A stretch of 46,533 nucleotides of DNA from Streptomyces sp. A1277 (GCF_004795015.1 NZ_SSBI01000059.1:1-46533); one strand, 5' to 3'. Numbered from the stretch's first letter, positions 33,761-43,169 are shown. The notes: generated by a model not told the origin, from the sequence alone. Numbers and translations are program-made.

Positions 33761-34398
33761 GGCTCGCTGATGTCCTGGTACAGGTGATCCATGAGTTCGC
33801 CCACCTCGTGCAACTCCGCATCCGGGTTCCCGACGTCCCGCACCGCACCGCGCACCCAGTCGGCGGTCGTCAGGGCCAGGGCGGTGGCGTCGCCCTCGCG
33901 CCCCTCGCTGAGCAGGCCCTCGATCCCGGAGGACAGTCCGGCCAGCGTCGCGTCCGTGGTCGCCGGCGTCAGATGGCCACGCAGGCCCTCCGGGAACGGA
34001 GTCCGCGCCCGGGCCCGGCGCAGCGCGTCGAGGACCGCGGCGTCGTCGCTGTACCGGTCCAGGTTGCCCATGAGGACGTAGATCCGCGCCACGCGCCGGG
34101 GCCGGCCCGGGTGGCGGTCGAGCCAGACCATCAACTCCTTCTGGCCGCCCAGGTGGTCGATGAGCGGGGTCAGCCGCTCCACGGACTTGTTGGGCAGGTC
34201 CCAGTGGTGCGGCAGCAGCTGGGCGACCTCGTCGGCGAGCCGCGCCTCCTCGTCCGGTGTGAGGGTGCCGGAGAGGAAACCGCCCACCAGCGGACTGTCC
34301 AGCCCGAACCGGTCCGGCTCCGCCACGGGTGCGTGCGAGGAGCCGTGCCGCCGGCGCAGCAGTTCACCGGCGCTCTTGAGGAGCGGCTTGTCGTGCAC
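33745..34398 (-). CDS. Uncharacterised soluble protein
   Basis: A 217-aa protein. GTG 34398 is preceded by AGGAGG at six nt, which decides the start over the longer frame. It is charged and mostly helical, with no signal peptide or membrane segment. Features include FLSGTLTPDEEARLADEVA, RVARIYVLMGNLDRYSDD and an acidic C terminus. I do not recognise the family. It lies upstream of the TerD gene on the same strand but is separated by about 380 nt. Confidence 0.75.
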   Translation of the reverse strand: MHDKPLLKSAGELLRRRHGSSHAPVAEPDRFGLDSPLVGGFLSGTLTPDEEARLADEVAQLLPHHWDLPNKSVERLTPLIDHLGGQKELMVWLDRHPGRPRRVARIYVLMGNLDRYSDDAAVLDALRRARARTPFPEGLRGHLTPATTDATLAGLSSGIEGLLSEGREGDATALALTTADWVRGAVRDVGNPDAELHEVGELMDHLYQDISEPDARP

Positions 34399-34701
34399 GG
34401 AACCTCCTGGTGGACGCCTCGGGGGAGGCACTGGGGCGGTGGTGCCACCACTGTGCCGTCCGCCCGTCCGCCCCGCGCGCCCGGTGGCCCGAATGAGCGG
34501 GAAGCTACCTGGCGGTACGCGGCGCGCTCCGCAGAGCGACACGCCGGGATCAAAAGCCGGCGGACACTGCTGCGGAAAGCCCTCTCCCGAAGGGGTCCTT
34601 GCCGGTGTTTCAGCAGCTCAGACGGCCAGAAACTCGGTAAATCCGATAACCGGGAAATTGGGACTCCCCAATTGGCACATCGTGGGCTTAACTTAGGAGG
34701 C
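34399..34701. promoter_or_regulatory. Divergent intergenic region with AT-rich promoter segment
   Basis: No gene is seen. The last 80 nt (34,620-34,700) are much richer in A/T than their surroundings. TAACTT at 34,689-34,694 lies at -13 to -8 from ATG 34702. A TTGGG-N4-CCCAA inverted repeat (34,658-34,671) and the adjacent CCAATTGG palindrome (34,668-34,675) may be regulatory sites. Confidence 0.45.
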
Positions 34702-35181
34702 ATGACCTCCCCCCGCTCCACCTACGGCGGCGGATACTACGCCGCGCCGTCGTTCCCCGACACTCCGATCTACGACTCCTTGGTCGCGGAGCGGGGCACC
34801 CCTCAGATCGCACCGATCCGAGTGCCTGCCGCGTACGACACCGGCAACAGCTACCTGCCGGCGCTCCCCTCGGCCCTGCCGGCGCTGCCCGCGGCGCCGT
34901 CCCAGCCCCAGCAGCAGTCGTACGGCTACCCGCAGCCGGCGGCTCAGCAGAGCTACAGCCCGATGCAGCCCGCGCAGCTGCAGCACGCACCGGCGCCCTA
35001 CATTCCGCAGCAGCCGGCCGGCGGCCGCGGGATGTACCAGGCGCCCCCGCCGCAGCAGCAGCGTCCGGCGCCGAGCACCGGCTACGAGTCGATGCGTCCG
35101 GCAGCTCCGCGGCCCACCCCCGCGCAGTCGCCGTACGAGGACCCGTACGGCCGCCCGTACCAGGGCGGCCGGGGCTACTAG
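34702..35181 (+). CDS. Pro/Gln/Tyr-rich protein (DUF6643-like)
   Basis: A 159-aa protein from ATG 34702. The first 55 residues are well ordered (MTSPRSTYGGGYY, FPDTPIYDSLVAERGTPQI) and look conserved; the rest is low-complexity, rich in Pro, Gln, Tyr and Ala. From memory this resembles the Streptomyces DUF6643 family; function unknown. An AGGAGG lies only one nt before the ATG, too close for a normal RBS, while TAACTT at -13 to -8 suits a leaderless transcript. Confidence 0.75.
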   Translation: MTSPRSTYGGGYYAAPSFPDTPIYDSLVAERGTPQIAPIRVPAAYDTGNSYLPALPSALPALPAAPSQPQQQSYGYPQPAAQQSYSPMQPAQLQHAPAPYIPQQPAGGRGMYQAPPPQQQRPAPSTGYESMRPAAPRPTPAQSPYEDPYGRPYQGGRGY

Positions 35182-35238
35182 GGCGGGCCCGGCACATCGG
35201 GGCACGGCGCCTGGCGAAACGGGCGCTCGCTCCGCCCC

Positions 35239-35875
35239 GAGCTGAGCGCCGCCCGCATCCACCCGGTCACATCGCCGGCCGCGTACACGCCCGGCGAGGC
35301 CGCCGTCGAGCCATGGGGACTCGACGGGGGCCGCCGCCGGATGCTGGTCGACGCCGGGGGCACGGCCGTCACGCAACGCCAACAGCCCCGCACTGCCCTG
35401 GTGTCCGCCGTCCCCTGCCGGACGGCGGCATCGCCCTGTCCGCGCCGGGCAGAACGACGCTGACCGTGGAGGTCCCGGAACCGGGGGATTCGGTCGGCGC
35501 GCTGCCGCACGGCGCCGGGGCCGAGGTCGTGGAGGCGGCGCCGGAGTCTCACGCCTGGCTCGGCGCCCCCGGAGAGAGACCGTTTCCGGCCCAATGTGGT
35601 GGTGGGCGGCACGGACGTCCGGGCGGAGGGCGGCTGGAGCCGGATCTCCACCGGTGACGTGCCGTTCCGTTTCGTCGAACCCTGTGGCCGCTGTGCCATC
35701 ACCACGACCGACCAGCACAACGCCGAGCGCGGCAAGGAGCCGCTGCGCACACCGGCCCGCCCCCGGCGCCCGGGCGGGCACATCCTGTTCGGCCGGAATC
35801 TGATCCCCGGCGCCCGGGACGTCATCCGCATCGGCGACCCGGTCCGCATACTCGGCTGGGTACGTCCTCGGTGCC
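35239..35875 (+). pseudogene. Broken MOSC-domain protein gene
   Basis: Three plus-strand pieces add up to a MOSC protein. Piece one (35,239-35,412) reads ELSAARIHPV, EAAVEPWGLDGG and RRMLVDAGG, the beta-barrel N terminus. At the CCCC run 35,412-35,415 one base is missing and the frame shifts to PLPDGGIALSAPG (to about 35,575). The frame shifts back at FRPNVVVGGTD (35,584), and the C-terminal part has VEPCGRCAITTTDQ with the family cysteine. About 90 residues of the middle are missing, no start codon is present and the normal stop is lost. MOSC proteins bind molybdenum-cofactor-type sulfur; this copy cannot be functional. Confidence 0.75.
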
Positions 35876-35992
35876 GGGAACCCACGGCGGCGGGCGACGC
35901 GTTGGGCGCAGTGAGGCCGCCCGATCCTCCCGGCCTCAGCGCGTGGACCGCACCGTACCGGGCAGGACGGACACGGAAGGGGGTGCAGGACC

Positions 35993-36598
35993 GTGCGAGC
36001 GATGGCCGGAGTCTGGCGCTGGCGGCACAATCCGCTGCGCCGCGCCACGGACCGGCGCGAGGCATGGCTGGCGCTGACCGCGTTCCTGCTGCTGGTGGTG
36101 GCGGCGCCGGTGATCGGCTGGTTCTGCGGTTCACGGACCGACGCCGCGCTGCAGGCATCGGTGCGCGCCCAGCGGACGGAGCGTCACCTCACCACCGCCG
36201 TGGTGGTGCGCCGGGTGACCGCCGCCCACTTCGCCACCGACCCCGAGATATCCACCGGCCGCGTCACCCGGACCGCCGTGGTCGCCCGTTGGCACGCGCC
36301 GGACGGGTCCGCGCGCAGCGCCGTCGTCTCGACCGCCTCGCGCAATGCCAAGCCGGGCGCGAAGGTCCGCGTCTGGACCGACCGAAGAGGAAGCGCCGCG
36401 CCCCGGCCGATGGACGCGAGGACCGCGCGCACCCATGCCGCACTGGCCGGGTTCGGCGCCGCGATGCTGGCCGCCCTCCTGATCGAGTGCAGCCGGCGCC
36501 TGACCCTCCGGCGCATGACACGGCACCGGTACGAACAGCTCGACCGGGCCTGGGCATCGGTCGGCCCGGACTGGGGCAGGACGGGCACCGGCAGCTAG
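35993..36598 (+). CDS. Rv1733c-family membrane protein
   Basis: A 201-aa protein from GTG 35993 (GCAGGA just upstream); ATG 36002 is an alternative. It opens with WRWRHNPLRRATDRREAW, has a membrane helix at about residues 29-48, an external domain with ARWHAPDGSARSA and GAKVRVWTDRRG, a second helix near residues 148-165, and a charged tail. The order matches the Rv1733c family of actinobacterial membrane proteins, whose function is unknown. Confidence 0.8.
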   Translation: MRAMAGVWRWRHNPLRRATDRREAWLALTAFLLLVVAAPVIGWFCGSRTDAALQASVRAQRTERHLTTAVVVRRVTAAHFATDPEISTGRVTRTAVVARWHAPDGSARSAVVSTASRNAKPGAKVRVWTDRRGSAAPRPMDARTARTHAALAGFGAAMLAALLIECSRRLTLRRMTRHRYEQLDRAWASVGPDWGRTGTGS

Positions 36599-36611
36599 GG
36601 CCCGTCCTGCG

Positions 36612-36650
36612 CCGATCCGTCGGGCCGGGTGCCGGGGACCCGCGGATCGG
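36612..36650. terminator. Probable terminator after the Rv1733c-like gene
   Basis: CCGATCCG and CGGATCGG form an 8-bp stem, with GGG/CCC able to extend it past a small bulge, 13 nt after the stop. Confidence 0.5.
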
Positions 36651-36788
36651 GTCAACTCCCGCCCTCCGCGCGCGCTACGGTGGACCGGCCCGCCCGTCGC
36701 TCTCCGGCAGGCGGACCCCGGCTGGTCGCTGCCGCGAGGCCGGCGACCCGGGCACCACACACGCACGAGGCGGGGGCACGACAGCGCC

Positions 36789-39206
36789 ATGGCACAGGGC
36801 ACAGTCCAGGTGACGCACACCGGCACATCGCGGTGGCGGCGCCGCACGGGCGAATACGCCTCCCTCACGGCTGCGCTGGAAGCGGCGGCGGACGGTGACG
36901 TGCTCACCGTCGCGCCCGGCACGTACCGGGAGAACCTGGTCATCGCCCGCGCCGTGACGTTGCGCGGTCCCGAGGGCTCCGTCGGTTCCGTGCGCATCGC
37001 CCCCGTCGACGGGGTGCCACTGACGCTGCGCGCCTCCGCCGTCGTCCAGGACCTCCACGTGGAGGGGCAGGACTCGGCGGCCCCCGCGCTGCTGATCGAG
37101 GAAGGCTCCCCCGAGATAGCGGACGTGCGGATCGTGACCCGCTCGGCCGCCGGCATCGAGGTGCGGGGCGCCGCCCGGCCCTCCGTGCGCCGGTGCACGG
37201 TCGACAATCCGGCGGGCGTCGGCATCGCCGTGCTCGACGGCGCCGGCGGGGTGTTCGAGGAGTGCGAGATCGTCTCGGCCGGCCAGTCGGGGGTCGCCGT
37301 GCGCGACGGCGGCCACCCCCGGCTGGAGCGCTGCCGGGTCCACCACGCCTCGGGCGCGGGGCTTTCCGTCACCGGCGAGGGCAGCGGACTTGAGGCCGTG
37401 GGCTGCGAGATGTACGAAATCAAGGGCAGCGGAATACAGGTGACCGCCCGCGCCTCCGCCCACCTCACCGACTGCACGGTGCACCGCACATCGGCGGACG
37501 GCGTCACCCTGGACACCGACGCGGTGCTCACGCTGGCCGACTGCGACATCCACGACATCCCGGAGAACGCGGTGGACCTGCGCTCCCGTGCGGTGCTCAC
37601 GCTGACCCGCTCGACGGTGCGCCGCTTCGGCCGCAACGGGCTATCCGTCTGGGACCCGGGCACCCGGGTCGACGCCAACCAGTGCGAGATCCACGACAGT
37701 ACGGGCGACTACCCGGCGGTCTGGGTCAGCGACGGGGCGACGGTGATACTGGATTCCTGCCGGGTCCACGACGTGCCGGACGCCCTGTTCGTCCTCGACC
37801 GGGGCTCGCGCGCCGACGTCGTGGACAGTGACCTCTCCCAGGTCCGCAACACGGCGGTGTCGGTCAGCGACGGGGCGACCGCCCAGCTCGACGACTGCCG
37901 CATCCGCGAGGCGTCGACCGGCGCCTGGTTCCGCGACCACGGAAGCGGCGGCACGCTGAACAACTGCACCATCGACGCGGCGCAGACCGGCGTGATCGTC
38001 ACCAAGGGCGCCGACCCGGTAATCGAGCGCTGCACGGTGACCTCACCCGCCGAGGCCGGGTTCTACGTCTCGGCCGAGGGCCGGGGGACGTTCAACGGCT
38101 GCCGGGTCACCGGCAGCGAGGGGTACGGCTTCCATGTGATGGAGGGCTGCCGCACGACGCTGACCCGCTGCCGCACCGAGCGCTGCGCCCGCGGCGGCTA
38201 CGAGTTCCCCGAGAGTACGGGGCAGGGGGGCGGGCCGGTCGTGGAGGACTGCACGAGTGACGAGAGCGGTCTGCGGACCTCCACTCCCCCGCCGGCCACC
38301 GTCCTGACGGCGACACAGCAGGCCCCCGGGCTGCTCGGGTCGGTCCCCGCGCCGCGCCCCGTCGAACCGCCGGCGGTGGCGGCGGCCGAACCCGCGCGCA
38401 CCTCCGGGGAGGTGCTGGGCGAGCTGGACGCGCTGGTCGGCCTCGACAGCGTCAAGCGCGAGGTGCGGGCGCTCACGGACATGATCGAGGTGGGCCGCAG
38501 GCGCCTCCAGGCGGGCCTGAAGGCGGCCTCGGTCCGCCGCCACCTCGTCTTCACCGGCTCCCCCGGCACCGGCAAGACCACGGTGGCCCGGCTGTACGGC
38601 GAGATCCTGGCCGCGCTCGGGGTGCTGGAGCGCGGGCATCTGGTCGAGGTGTCCCGGGTGGACCTGGTCGGTGAGCACATCGGCTCGACCGCCATCCGCA
38701 CCCAGGAGGCGTTCGACCGGGCGCGCGGCGGGGTGCTGTTCGTCGACGAGGCGTACGCCCTCTCCCCCGAGGACTCCGGCCGGGACTTCGGCCGGGAGGC
38801 GATCGACACGCTGGTGAAGCTGATGGAGGACCACCGGGACGCGGTGGTCGTCATCGTCGCCGGGTACACCCACGAGATGGAGCGGTTCCTCACCGTCAAC
38901 CCCGGGGTGGCATCCCGCTTCTCGCGGACCATCACGTTCAGCGACTACGAACCGGCCGAGCTGCTGCGGATCGTGGAGCAGCAGTCCCGGGAGCAGGAGT
39001 ACAGCCTGGCGTCCGGCACCGGTGAGGCACTGCTGAAGTACTTCACGGAGCTGCCGAAAGGACCGGCCTTCGGCAATGGGCGCACCGCCCGCCAGACCTT
39101 CGAGTCGATGGTCGAGCGGCACGCCGGCCGGGTCGCCCAGCTCGCCGATCCGAGCACGGACGATCTCACTCTGCTGTATCCGGAGGACCTCCCGGAGCTG
39201 CCCTGA
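36789..39206 (+). CDS. Right-handed beta-helix / AAA+ ATPase fusion
   Basis: An 805-aa protein from ATG 36789; no strong RBS is visible. Residues about 20-490 are parallel beta-helix repeats of roughly 23 residues, each with a C/R-x-V/I core (for example SVRRCTVDNPAGVGIAV, LTDCTVHRTSADGV), opening with a pectin-lyase-type TLTAAL-like strand. After a Pro/Ala linker, an AAA+ domain of the CbbX/SpoVK type starts near 545: Walker A GSPGTGKTT near 590, Walker B GVLFVDEAY near 650, sensor 1 VVIVAGYTHEM, and the arginine-finger region NPGVASRFSR. It resembles the ATPase module of type VII secretion EccA proteins, but no esx or ecc genes are nearby. The 3' end overlaps the convergent gene by 41 nt. 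Confidence 0.88.
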   Translation: MAQGTVQVTHTGTSRWRRRTGEYASLTAALEAAADGDVLTVAPGTYRENLVIARAVTLRGPEGSVGSVRIAPVDGVPLTLRASAVVQDLHVEGQDSAAPALLIEEGSPEIADVRIVTRSAAGIEVRGAARPSVRRCTVDNPAGVGIAVLDGAGGVFEECEIVSAGQSGVAVRDGGHPRLERCRVHHASGAGLSVTGEGSGLEAVGCEMYEIKGSGIQVTARASAHLTDCTVHRTSADGVTLDTDAVLTLADCDIHDIPENAVDLRSRAVLTLTRSTVRRFGRNGLSVWDPGTRVDANQCEIHDSTGDYPAVWVSDGATVILDSCRVHDVPDALFVLDRGSRADVVDSDLSQVRNTAVSVSDGATAQLDDCRIREASTGAWFRDHGSGGTLNNCTIDAAQTGVIVTKGADPVIERCTVTSPAEAGFYVSAEGRGTFNGCRVTGSEGYGFHVMEGCRTTLTRCRTERCARGGYEFPESTGQGGGPVVEDCTSDESGLRTSTPPPATVLTATQQAPGLLGSVPAPRPVEPPAVAAAEPARTSGEVLGELDALVGLDSVKREVRALTDMIEVGRRRLQAGLKAASVRRHLVFTGSPGTGKTTVARLYGEILAALGVLERGHLVEVSRVDLVGEHIGSTAIRTQEAFDRARGGVLFVDEAYALSPEDSGRDFGREAIDTLVKLMEDHRDAVVVIVAGYTHEMERFLTVNPGVASRFSRTITFSDYEPAELLRIVEQQSREQEYSLASGTGEALLKYFTELPKGPAFGNGRTARQTFESMVERHAGRVAQLADPSTDDLTLLYPEDLPELP

Positions 39207-41532
39207 CGTCTTCGCGTGGCTGGTCCGCCTGGTGGGGCAGGACCGGGTCGAGCCGTTCCAGGAGCGCGGCGCGTTCCTCGGCGAAGACGGGGTCGGCCTG
39301 GTAGTCGCCGTGGCCGAGCACCGGCTCGGGCAGCGGGTGCTCGGGGGTTCGTGCGTAGACCAGCGGGTCCTTGAGCGGGCCGCGGTCCACCTCGGGGCCG
39401 GACTCCCGGCCGAGCCTGATCTCGCCGCCGATCGGGTCGGTGGCCCGCCACAGGTTGCGCCAGCAGTGCACCGAGCGGTGCAGCCCGTGGAGCTGTCCGG
39501 GCCCGAAGTAGGCGGGGAACCATCGCCCGTAGAGGCGCTCGATCGGTGAACCGTAGGTGAGCAGGGCGACTTGGGCGCGGGTCCTGGCGGGGAGCTGCCA
39601 GACCGCGGATGCCGCGAGGACGCTGCCCTGGGAGTGGCCGGAGATGACGAGGCGGCCACGGGTGCGGGCGGTCCAGCCGGACATGCGGGACGCCAGGTCG
39701 GGCACGGCGCGTTCGGCGTAGCAGGGCGGGGCGAAGGGGTGGGCGGCGCGCGGCCAGAACGTGCCGACGTCCCACAGGATGCCGATCGTGCGCCGGGCCG
39801 AGGCGTCGCGGTAGGCGCGCCGGCCGCAGGCGACGAAGACGAGGAAGCCGAAGCCGACGAGCCAGGAGCCGGTGGACTGGGCCGCTTCGGCCACCGATGC
39901 CAGGAACGGGCCGCTGCCGTCCAGGGCGAGCCCCGGCACCTCTCCGGTGGCCCAGGCCCCGGCCACGGCGCCCGCCCCCAGCAGCAGGGTGGCGCCGGAG
40001 ACCAGGCCGACCACGCCGGGCGCCGAGTCGGTGAGCGCGGCGGTGGCCCGGATACGGGCGATCCGCGCGGTCCGAGACGGATCGGGGCACGTCTCCCCGT
40101 ACTCCTCATCGATCACCGGTTCCAGCCGGCGGGCGGTCCGCCAGGTCCGTACGCCGAGCGCGATACCCGGCGCCAGGAGCAGCGCGATGAGGACGGGGAT
40201 GACGGATGCCTGCCAGCTGAGCAGGACGGGCGGACCCTCTATGAGGGCGCTGCGCCCCATGCCGGGGCTGCCGGGCCCGTCGAGCCAGTCGGCGACGCGC
40301 TGGGCCACCCCGCCGGTCATCACACCGCCGAGCGCGCACGCGAGCATCGCGACGGCCGGTCCGCCGAGGCCGCGCATCACGGTGCGCGGCTCGGGGCAGC
40401 GCCGGTACAGGTCGAGGGAGACCCCGGCGAGGAGGACGACCAGTACGCCCTGGGCGAGGGTGACCGCCGGGAACGTGACGTCGCCGGGGAGCGTGCCCGA
40501 GGATGTCCAGCCGGGGCGCGACCAGGCGGCGTGCACCGCGGCGAGGACGAGGAGGGCGAGCGCGGCGCCGGGGAGGCAGGTGATGAGGGCCCGGTCGAGC
40601 CGGTTGTCGAGGCGCCGTTCGCTGCGGCCCCGGCGGCAGACCACCCAGAGCACGGTGATCGCGCCGAGGACGAGCGCCGCCTCGATCAGCCGTCCCAGCA
40701 CCGCGGGCACGGGTCCGGTGACCGCGCGGTCGTGACGGGCGGCGGCGCCGGTGACGCAGGCGGTGACGGTCAGGAAGCCGGCGGCGGTGTGGGCGGCGCG
40801 CAGCCGTGCGACGAGCCGGCGCCCGTACCAGAATCCGGGCCGTCCCAGCGCGGGGCGTACGGGTTCCGGGGCGGGTGCCCGGTCGTCGTCGGGGTCCGGC
40901 TGGGTCAGCGGCCGCTGGGACTCGTAGGCGCTCCAGGTCCGGTTGGACAGGAACCAGAGCAGCCCGACCAGCGCGGTGGGCACCAGCGCGGCCAGGGCGA
41001 GGCGGCGGCCGGGCTGGGACCACCAGCCGCCCTGCGCGGCCGAGAGGAATCCCAGCCACGAGCGCTGGTCGGAGCAGTCGGGCACGCCTGCGCACTGCCA
41101 GGCGGTGAGATCGAGGGCGACTTCGCAGGCTGCGGCGGTCAGCAGGACGGTGAGGCTGAGGGCGATGAGCCGGACGAGGACCCCGTACACCCGGATCGCG
41201 CGGGGGCGGCGGCGGGCGGTGGGGCGCATCCAGTGGGCGAGGTTGACCACCATGAAGGGGAGCAGCAGCAGCCACAGCGCGCGGGAGCCGTTGCCGGAGG
41301 TGAGGTTGGACCAGCAGTATGCCTCGGCGATGGGCTCTTCGCGGTACCGCTCGGGGTGCTGCTCGGCGTCGACGTCGGCGGAGCGCCGGTAGATGGCGGC
41401 GGTGGTGTCCCCGGTGACCCTCACCGTGCGCGGGTCGACCAGCATCTCCTGGGGCGTGGTGCCGCCGACCCCGTGGACCAGTAATTCCAGCGCGGGTCCG
41501 GTGGCGCGCGGGGGTGGGGTGGGAGATGGCAC
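39166..41532 (-). CDS. Large integral membrane protein with alpha/beta-hydrolase motif
   Basis: A 788-aa protein if GTG 41532 is the start (a frame to 41595 is open). The N terminus has LELLVHGVGGTTP, an oxyanion-hole-like HG motif. About ten membrane helices follow between residues 85 and 570. The soluble C terminus has the nucleophile elbow SGHSQGSV near residue 631 and TYGSPIERLYGRWFP after it. It is probably a serine hydrolase or lipase whose two ends come together over a membrane core; the substrate is unknown. Confidence 0.75.
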   Translation of the reverse strand: MPSPTPPPRATGPALELLVHGVGGTTPQEMLVDPRTVRVTGDTTAAIYRRSADVDAEQHPERYREEPIAEAYCWSNLTSGNGSRALWLLLLPFMVVNLAHWMRPTARRRPRAIRVYGVLVRLIALSLTVLLTAAACEVALDLTAWQCAGVPDCSDQRSWLGFLSAAQGGWWSQPGRRLALAALVPTALVGLLWFLSNRTWSAYESQRPLTQPDPDDDRAPAPEPVRPALGRPGFWYGRRLVARLRAAHTAAGFLTVTACVTGAAARHDRAVTGPVPAVLGRLIEAALVLGAITVLWVVCRRGRSERRLDNRLDRALITCLPGAALALLVLAAVHAAWSRPGWTSSGTLPGDVTFPAVTLAQGVLVVLLAGVSLDLYRRCPEPRTVMRGLGGPAVAMLACALGGVMTGGVAQRVADWLDGPGSPGMGRSALIEGPPVLLSWQASVIPVLIALLLAPGIALGVRTWRTARRLEPVIDEEYGETCPDPSRTARIARIRATAALTDSAPGVVGLVSGATLLLGAGAVAGAWATGEVPGLALDGSGPFLASVAEAAQSTGSWLVGFGFLVFVACGRRAYRDASARRTIGILWDVGTFWPRAAHPFAPPCYAERAVPDLASRMSGWTARTRGRLVISGHSQGSVLAASAVWQLPARTRAQVALLTYGSPIERLYGRWFPAYFGPGQLHGLHRSVHCWRNLWRATDPIGGEIRLGRESGPEVDRGPLKDPLVYARTPEHPLPEPVLGHGDYQADPVFAEERAALLERLDPVLPHQADQPREDVRAAPGGPPDTAE

Positions 41533-41714
41533 GGCGACTCGCTCTCGCAGGGGAAAGGCGGCTGATGCCCGTTCAGCGCTGTCGCGGGCGGGCACGGGTG
41601 GCCGCGGTCCTTCCCACCGAATCTCCCCCGTGCGACGCCCCGCGACACCGCGTGGCAGGATGACTCCGTCGATACGGACTCCTGTACGGCCAGAGGGAAG
41701 GGTGGCACCCGGCG

Positions 41715-42557
41715 TTGAGCGAGAATCAGAATTTGCTCGCGGAGCAGCGGCGTGCGCTGATCCTCGACGAGGTGCGCCGGCGTGGCGGGGTGCGGGTCAA
41801 CGAGCTGACCCGGAGGCTGAACGTCTCGGACATGACCGTGCGCCGGGATCTGGACGCGCTGGCCCGGCAGGGTGTGATCGAGAAGGTGCACGGCGGTGCC
41901 GTGCCGGTGGTCGAGGCGAGCACGCACGAGCCCGGTTTCGAGGCGAAGTCGACGCTGGAGCTGACCGCCAAGGAGGACATCGCCCGGGCGGCGGCCGCGA
42001 TGGCCGTGCCCGGCAGCGCCATCGCCCTGTCCGGCGGCACCACGACGTACGCGCTGGCCCAGCATCTGCTGGACGTGCCGGACCTGACGGTGGTGACGAA
42101 CTCGGTGCGGGTCGCCGATGTGTTCCATGCGGCGCAGCGGCCGGGTGCGCCGGCCGGCCGGCCGGGGGCGGCGACGGTCGTGCTCACCGGTGGGGTGCGC
42201 ACGCCGTCCGACTCGCTGGTCGGCCCGGTCGCGGACCGGGCGATCGCCTCGCTCCACTTCGATGTGCTCTTCCTCGGCGTCCACGGGATCTCGGTGGAGG
42301 CGGGGCTGTCCACGCCGAACCTCGCGGAGGCGGAGACGAACCGCCGGTTCGTGCAGTCGGCGCGGCGGGTGGTGGTGGTCGCCGACCACACGAAGTGGGG
42401 GACGGTGGGGCTGAGCTCCTTCGCCACGCTGGACCAGGTGAGCACGCTGGTCACGGACGCGGGCCTGTCCGCGGGGGCCCGCGAGGAGATCGAGGAGCAC
42501 CTGCCCGGTCTGCTGGTCGCGGGCCGCGAGGGGACCGAGGAGCCCGCCGAGGGCTGA
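41715..42557 (+). CDS. DeoR/GlpR-family transcriptional regulator
   Basis: A 280-aa protein; TTG 41715 is chosen because SENQNLLAEQRRALILDEV is the normal N terminus of the family. The HTH reads VRVNELTRRLNVSDMTVRRDLDAL, followed by KVHGGAVP. The sugar-phosphate sensing domain has ALSGGTTTYALAQHL, VVTNS and DHTKWGTVG. These proteins repress carbohydrate genes and are released by phosphorylated sugars. No sugar operon is adjacent, so the target is unknown. Confidence 0.92.
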   Translation: MSENQNLLAEQRRALILDEVRRRGGVRVNELTRRLNVSDMTVRRDLDALARQGVIEKVHGGAVPVVEASTHEPGFEAKSTLELTAKEDIARAAAAMAVPGSAIALSGGTTTYALAQHLLDVPDLTVVTNSVRVADVFHAAQRPGAPAGRPGAATVVLTGGVRTPSDSLVGPVADRAIASLHFDVLFLGVHGISVEAGLSTPNLAEAETNRRFVQSARRVVVVADHTKWGTVGLSSFATLDQVSTLVTDAGLSAGAREEIEEHLPGLLVAGREGTEEPAEG

Positions 42558-42611
42558 GGGCCCTGGTTCCGCTCCGCTCGCGACGCGCCTGTCACGGCCT
42601 AGGATCGTGGT

Positions 42612-43064
42612 GTGGCCGTCTTCCGGATCGAGCGTTTCACTCCGTTGCCCGCAGCCGAGTCCTGGCGCCGGGTGACGGACTGGGAACGGCATGCCGCGCA
42701 TGTGCCGCTGACGACGATCACGGTGCCGGCGGGGCTGCCGACCCGGATCGGGACGGTGTTCGTGGCGCGCACCGGGCTGGGTCCGCTGGCGTTCGACGAT
42801 CCGATGGAAGTGGTCCGCTGGTCGCCTCCGGCCGGGGGCCGGGCGGGCATGTGCCGACTGGAGAAGCGCGGCCGGGTGGTGCTGGGCCGGGCGTCGATCG
42901 ATGTGTATCCGAACCGGGCCGGCTCCCATGTGGTGTGGGTGGAGGAGATGAGCGTGCGGCTGCTGCCGCGCTGGGCGGACCCGGTGATCGCGGGTGCGGG
43001 CCGCCGGGTCTTCGGCCGGGTGCTCGACTCGGTACTGGACCGTCCGGCCCGGCGGTACGGCTGA
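42612..43064 (+). CDS. SRPBCC-family protein
   Basis: A 150-aa protein from GTG 42612; TAGGAT at -12 to -7 and no Shine-Dalgarno suggest a leaderless transcript. It opens FRIERFTPLPAAESWRRVTDWERH, with alternating strands and a C-terminal helix, as in polyketide-cyclase/START-like folds that bind hydrophobic ligands. The ligand is unknown. It is followed by a second member of the same fold. Confidence 0.8.
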   Translation: MAVFRIERFTPLPAAESWRRVTDWERHAAHVPLTTITVPAGLPTRIGTVFVARTGLGPLAFDDPMEVVRWSPPAGGRAGMCRLEKRGRVVLGRASIDVYPNRAGSHVVWVEEMSVRLLPRWADPVIAGAGRRVFGRVLDSVLDRPARRYG

Positions 43065-43169
43065 GGCGACGGCCGGTGCGGGTCCGGTCGCGAGTACGGA
43101 CATCTGACGGCCCGCCAGCTATGGTGTGCGCGGCCTCGTTTGCCGCCGGCCGTACGGGAGGTGCGATCC

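Noticed and set aside
35197..35345. Minus-strand peptide with PGVYAAGDVTG, the C-terminal motif of disulfide oxidoreductases
   Set aside because: The same bases read on the plus strand give the N terminus of a MOSC protein that continues across the region; no other oxidoreductase motif is nearby.
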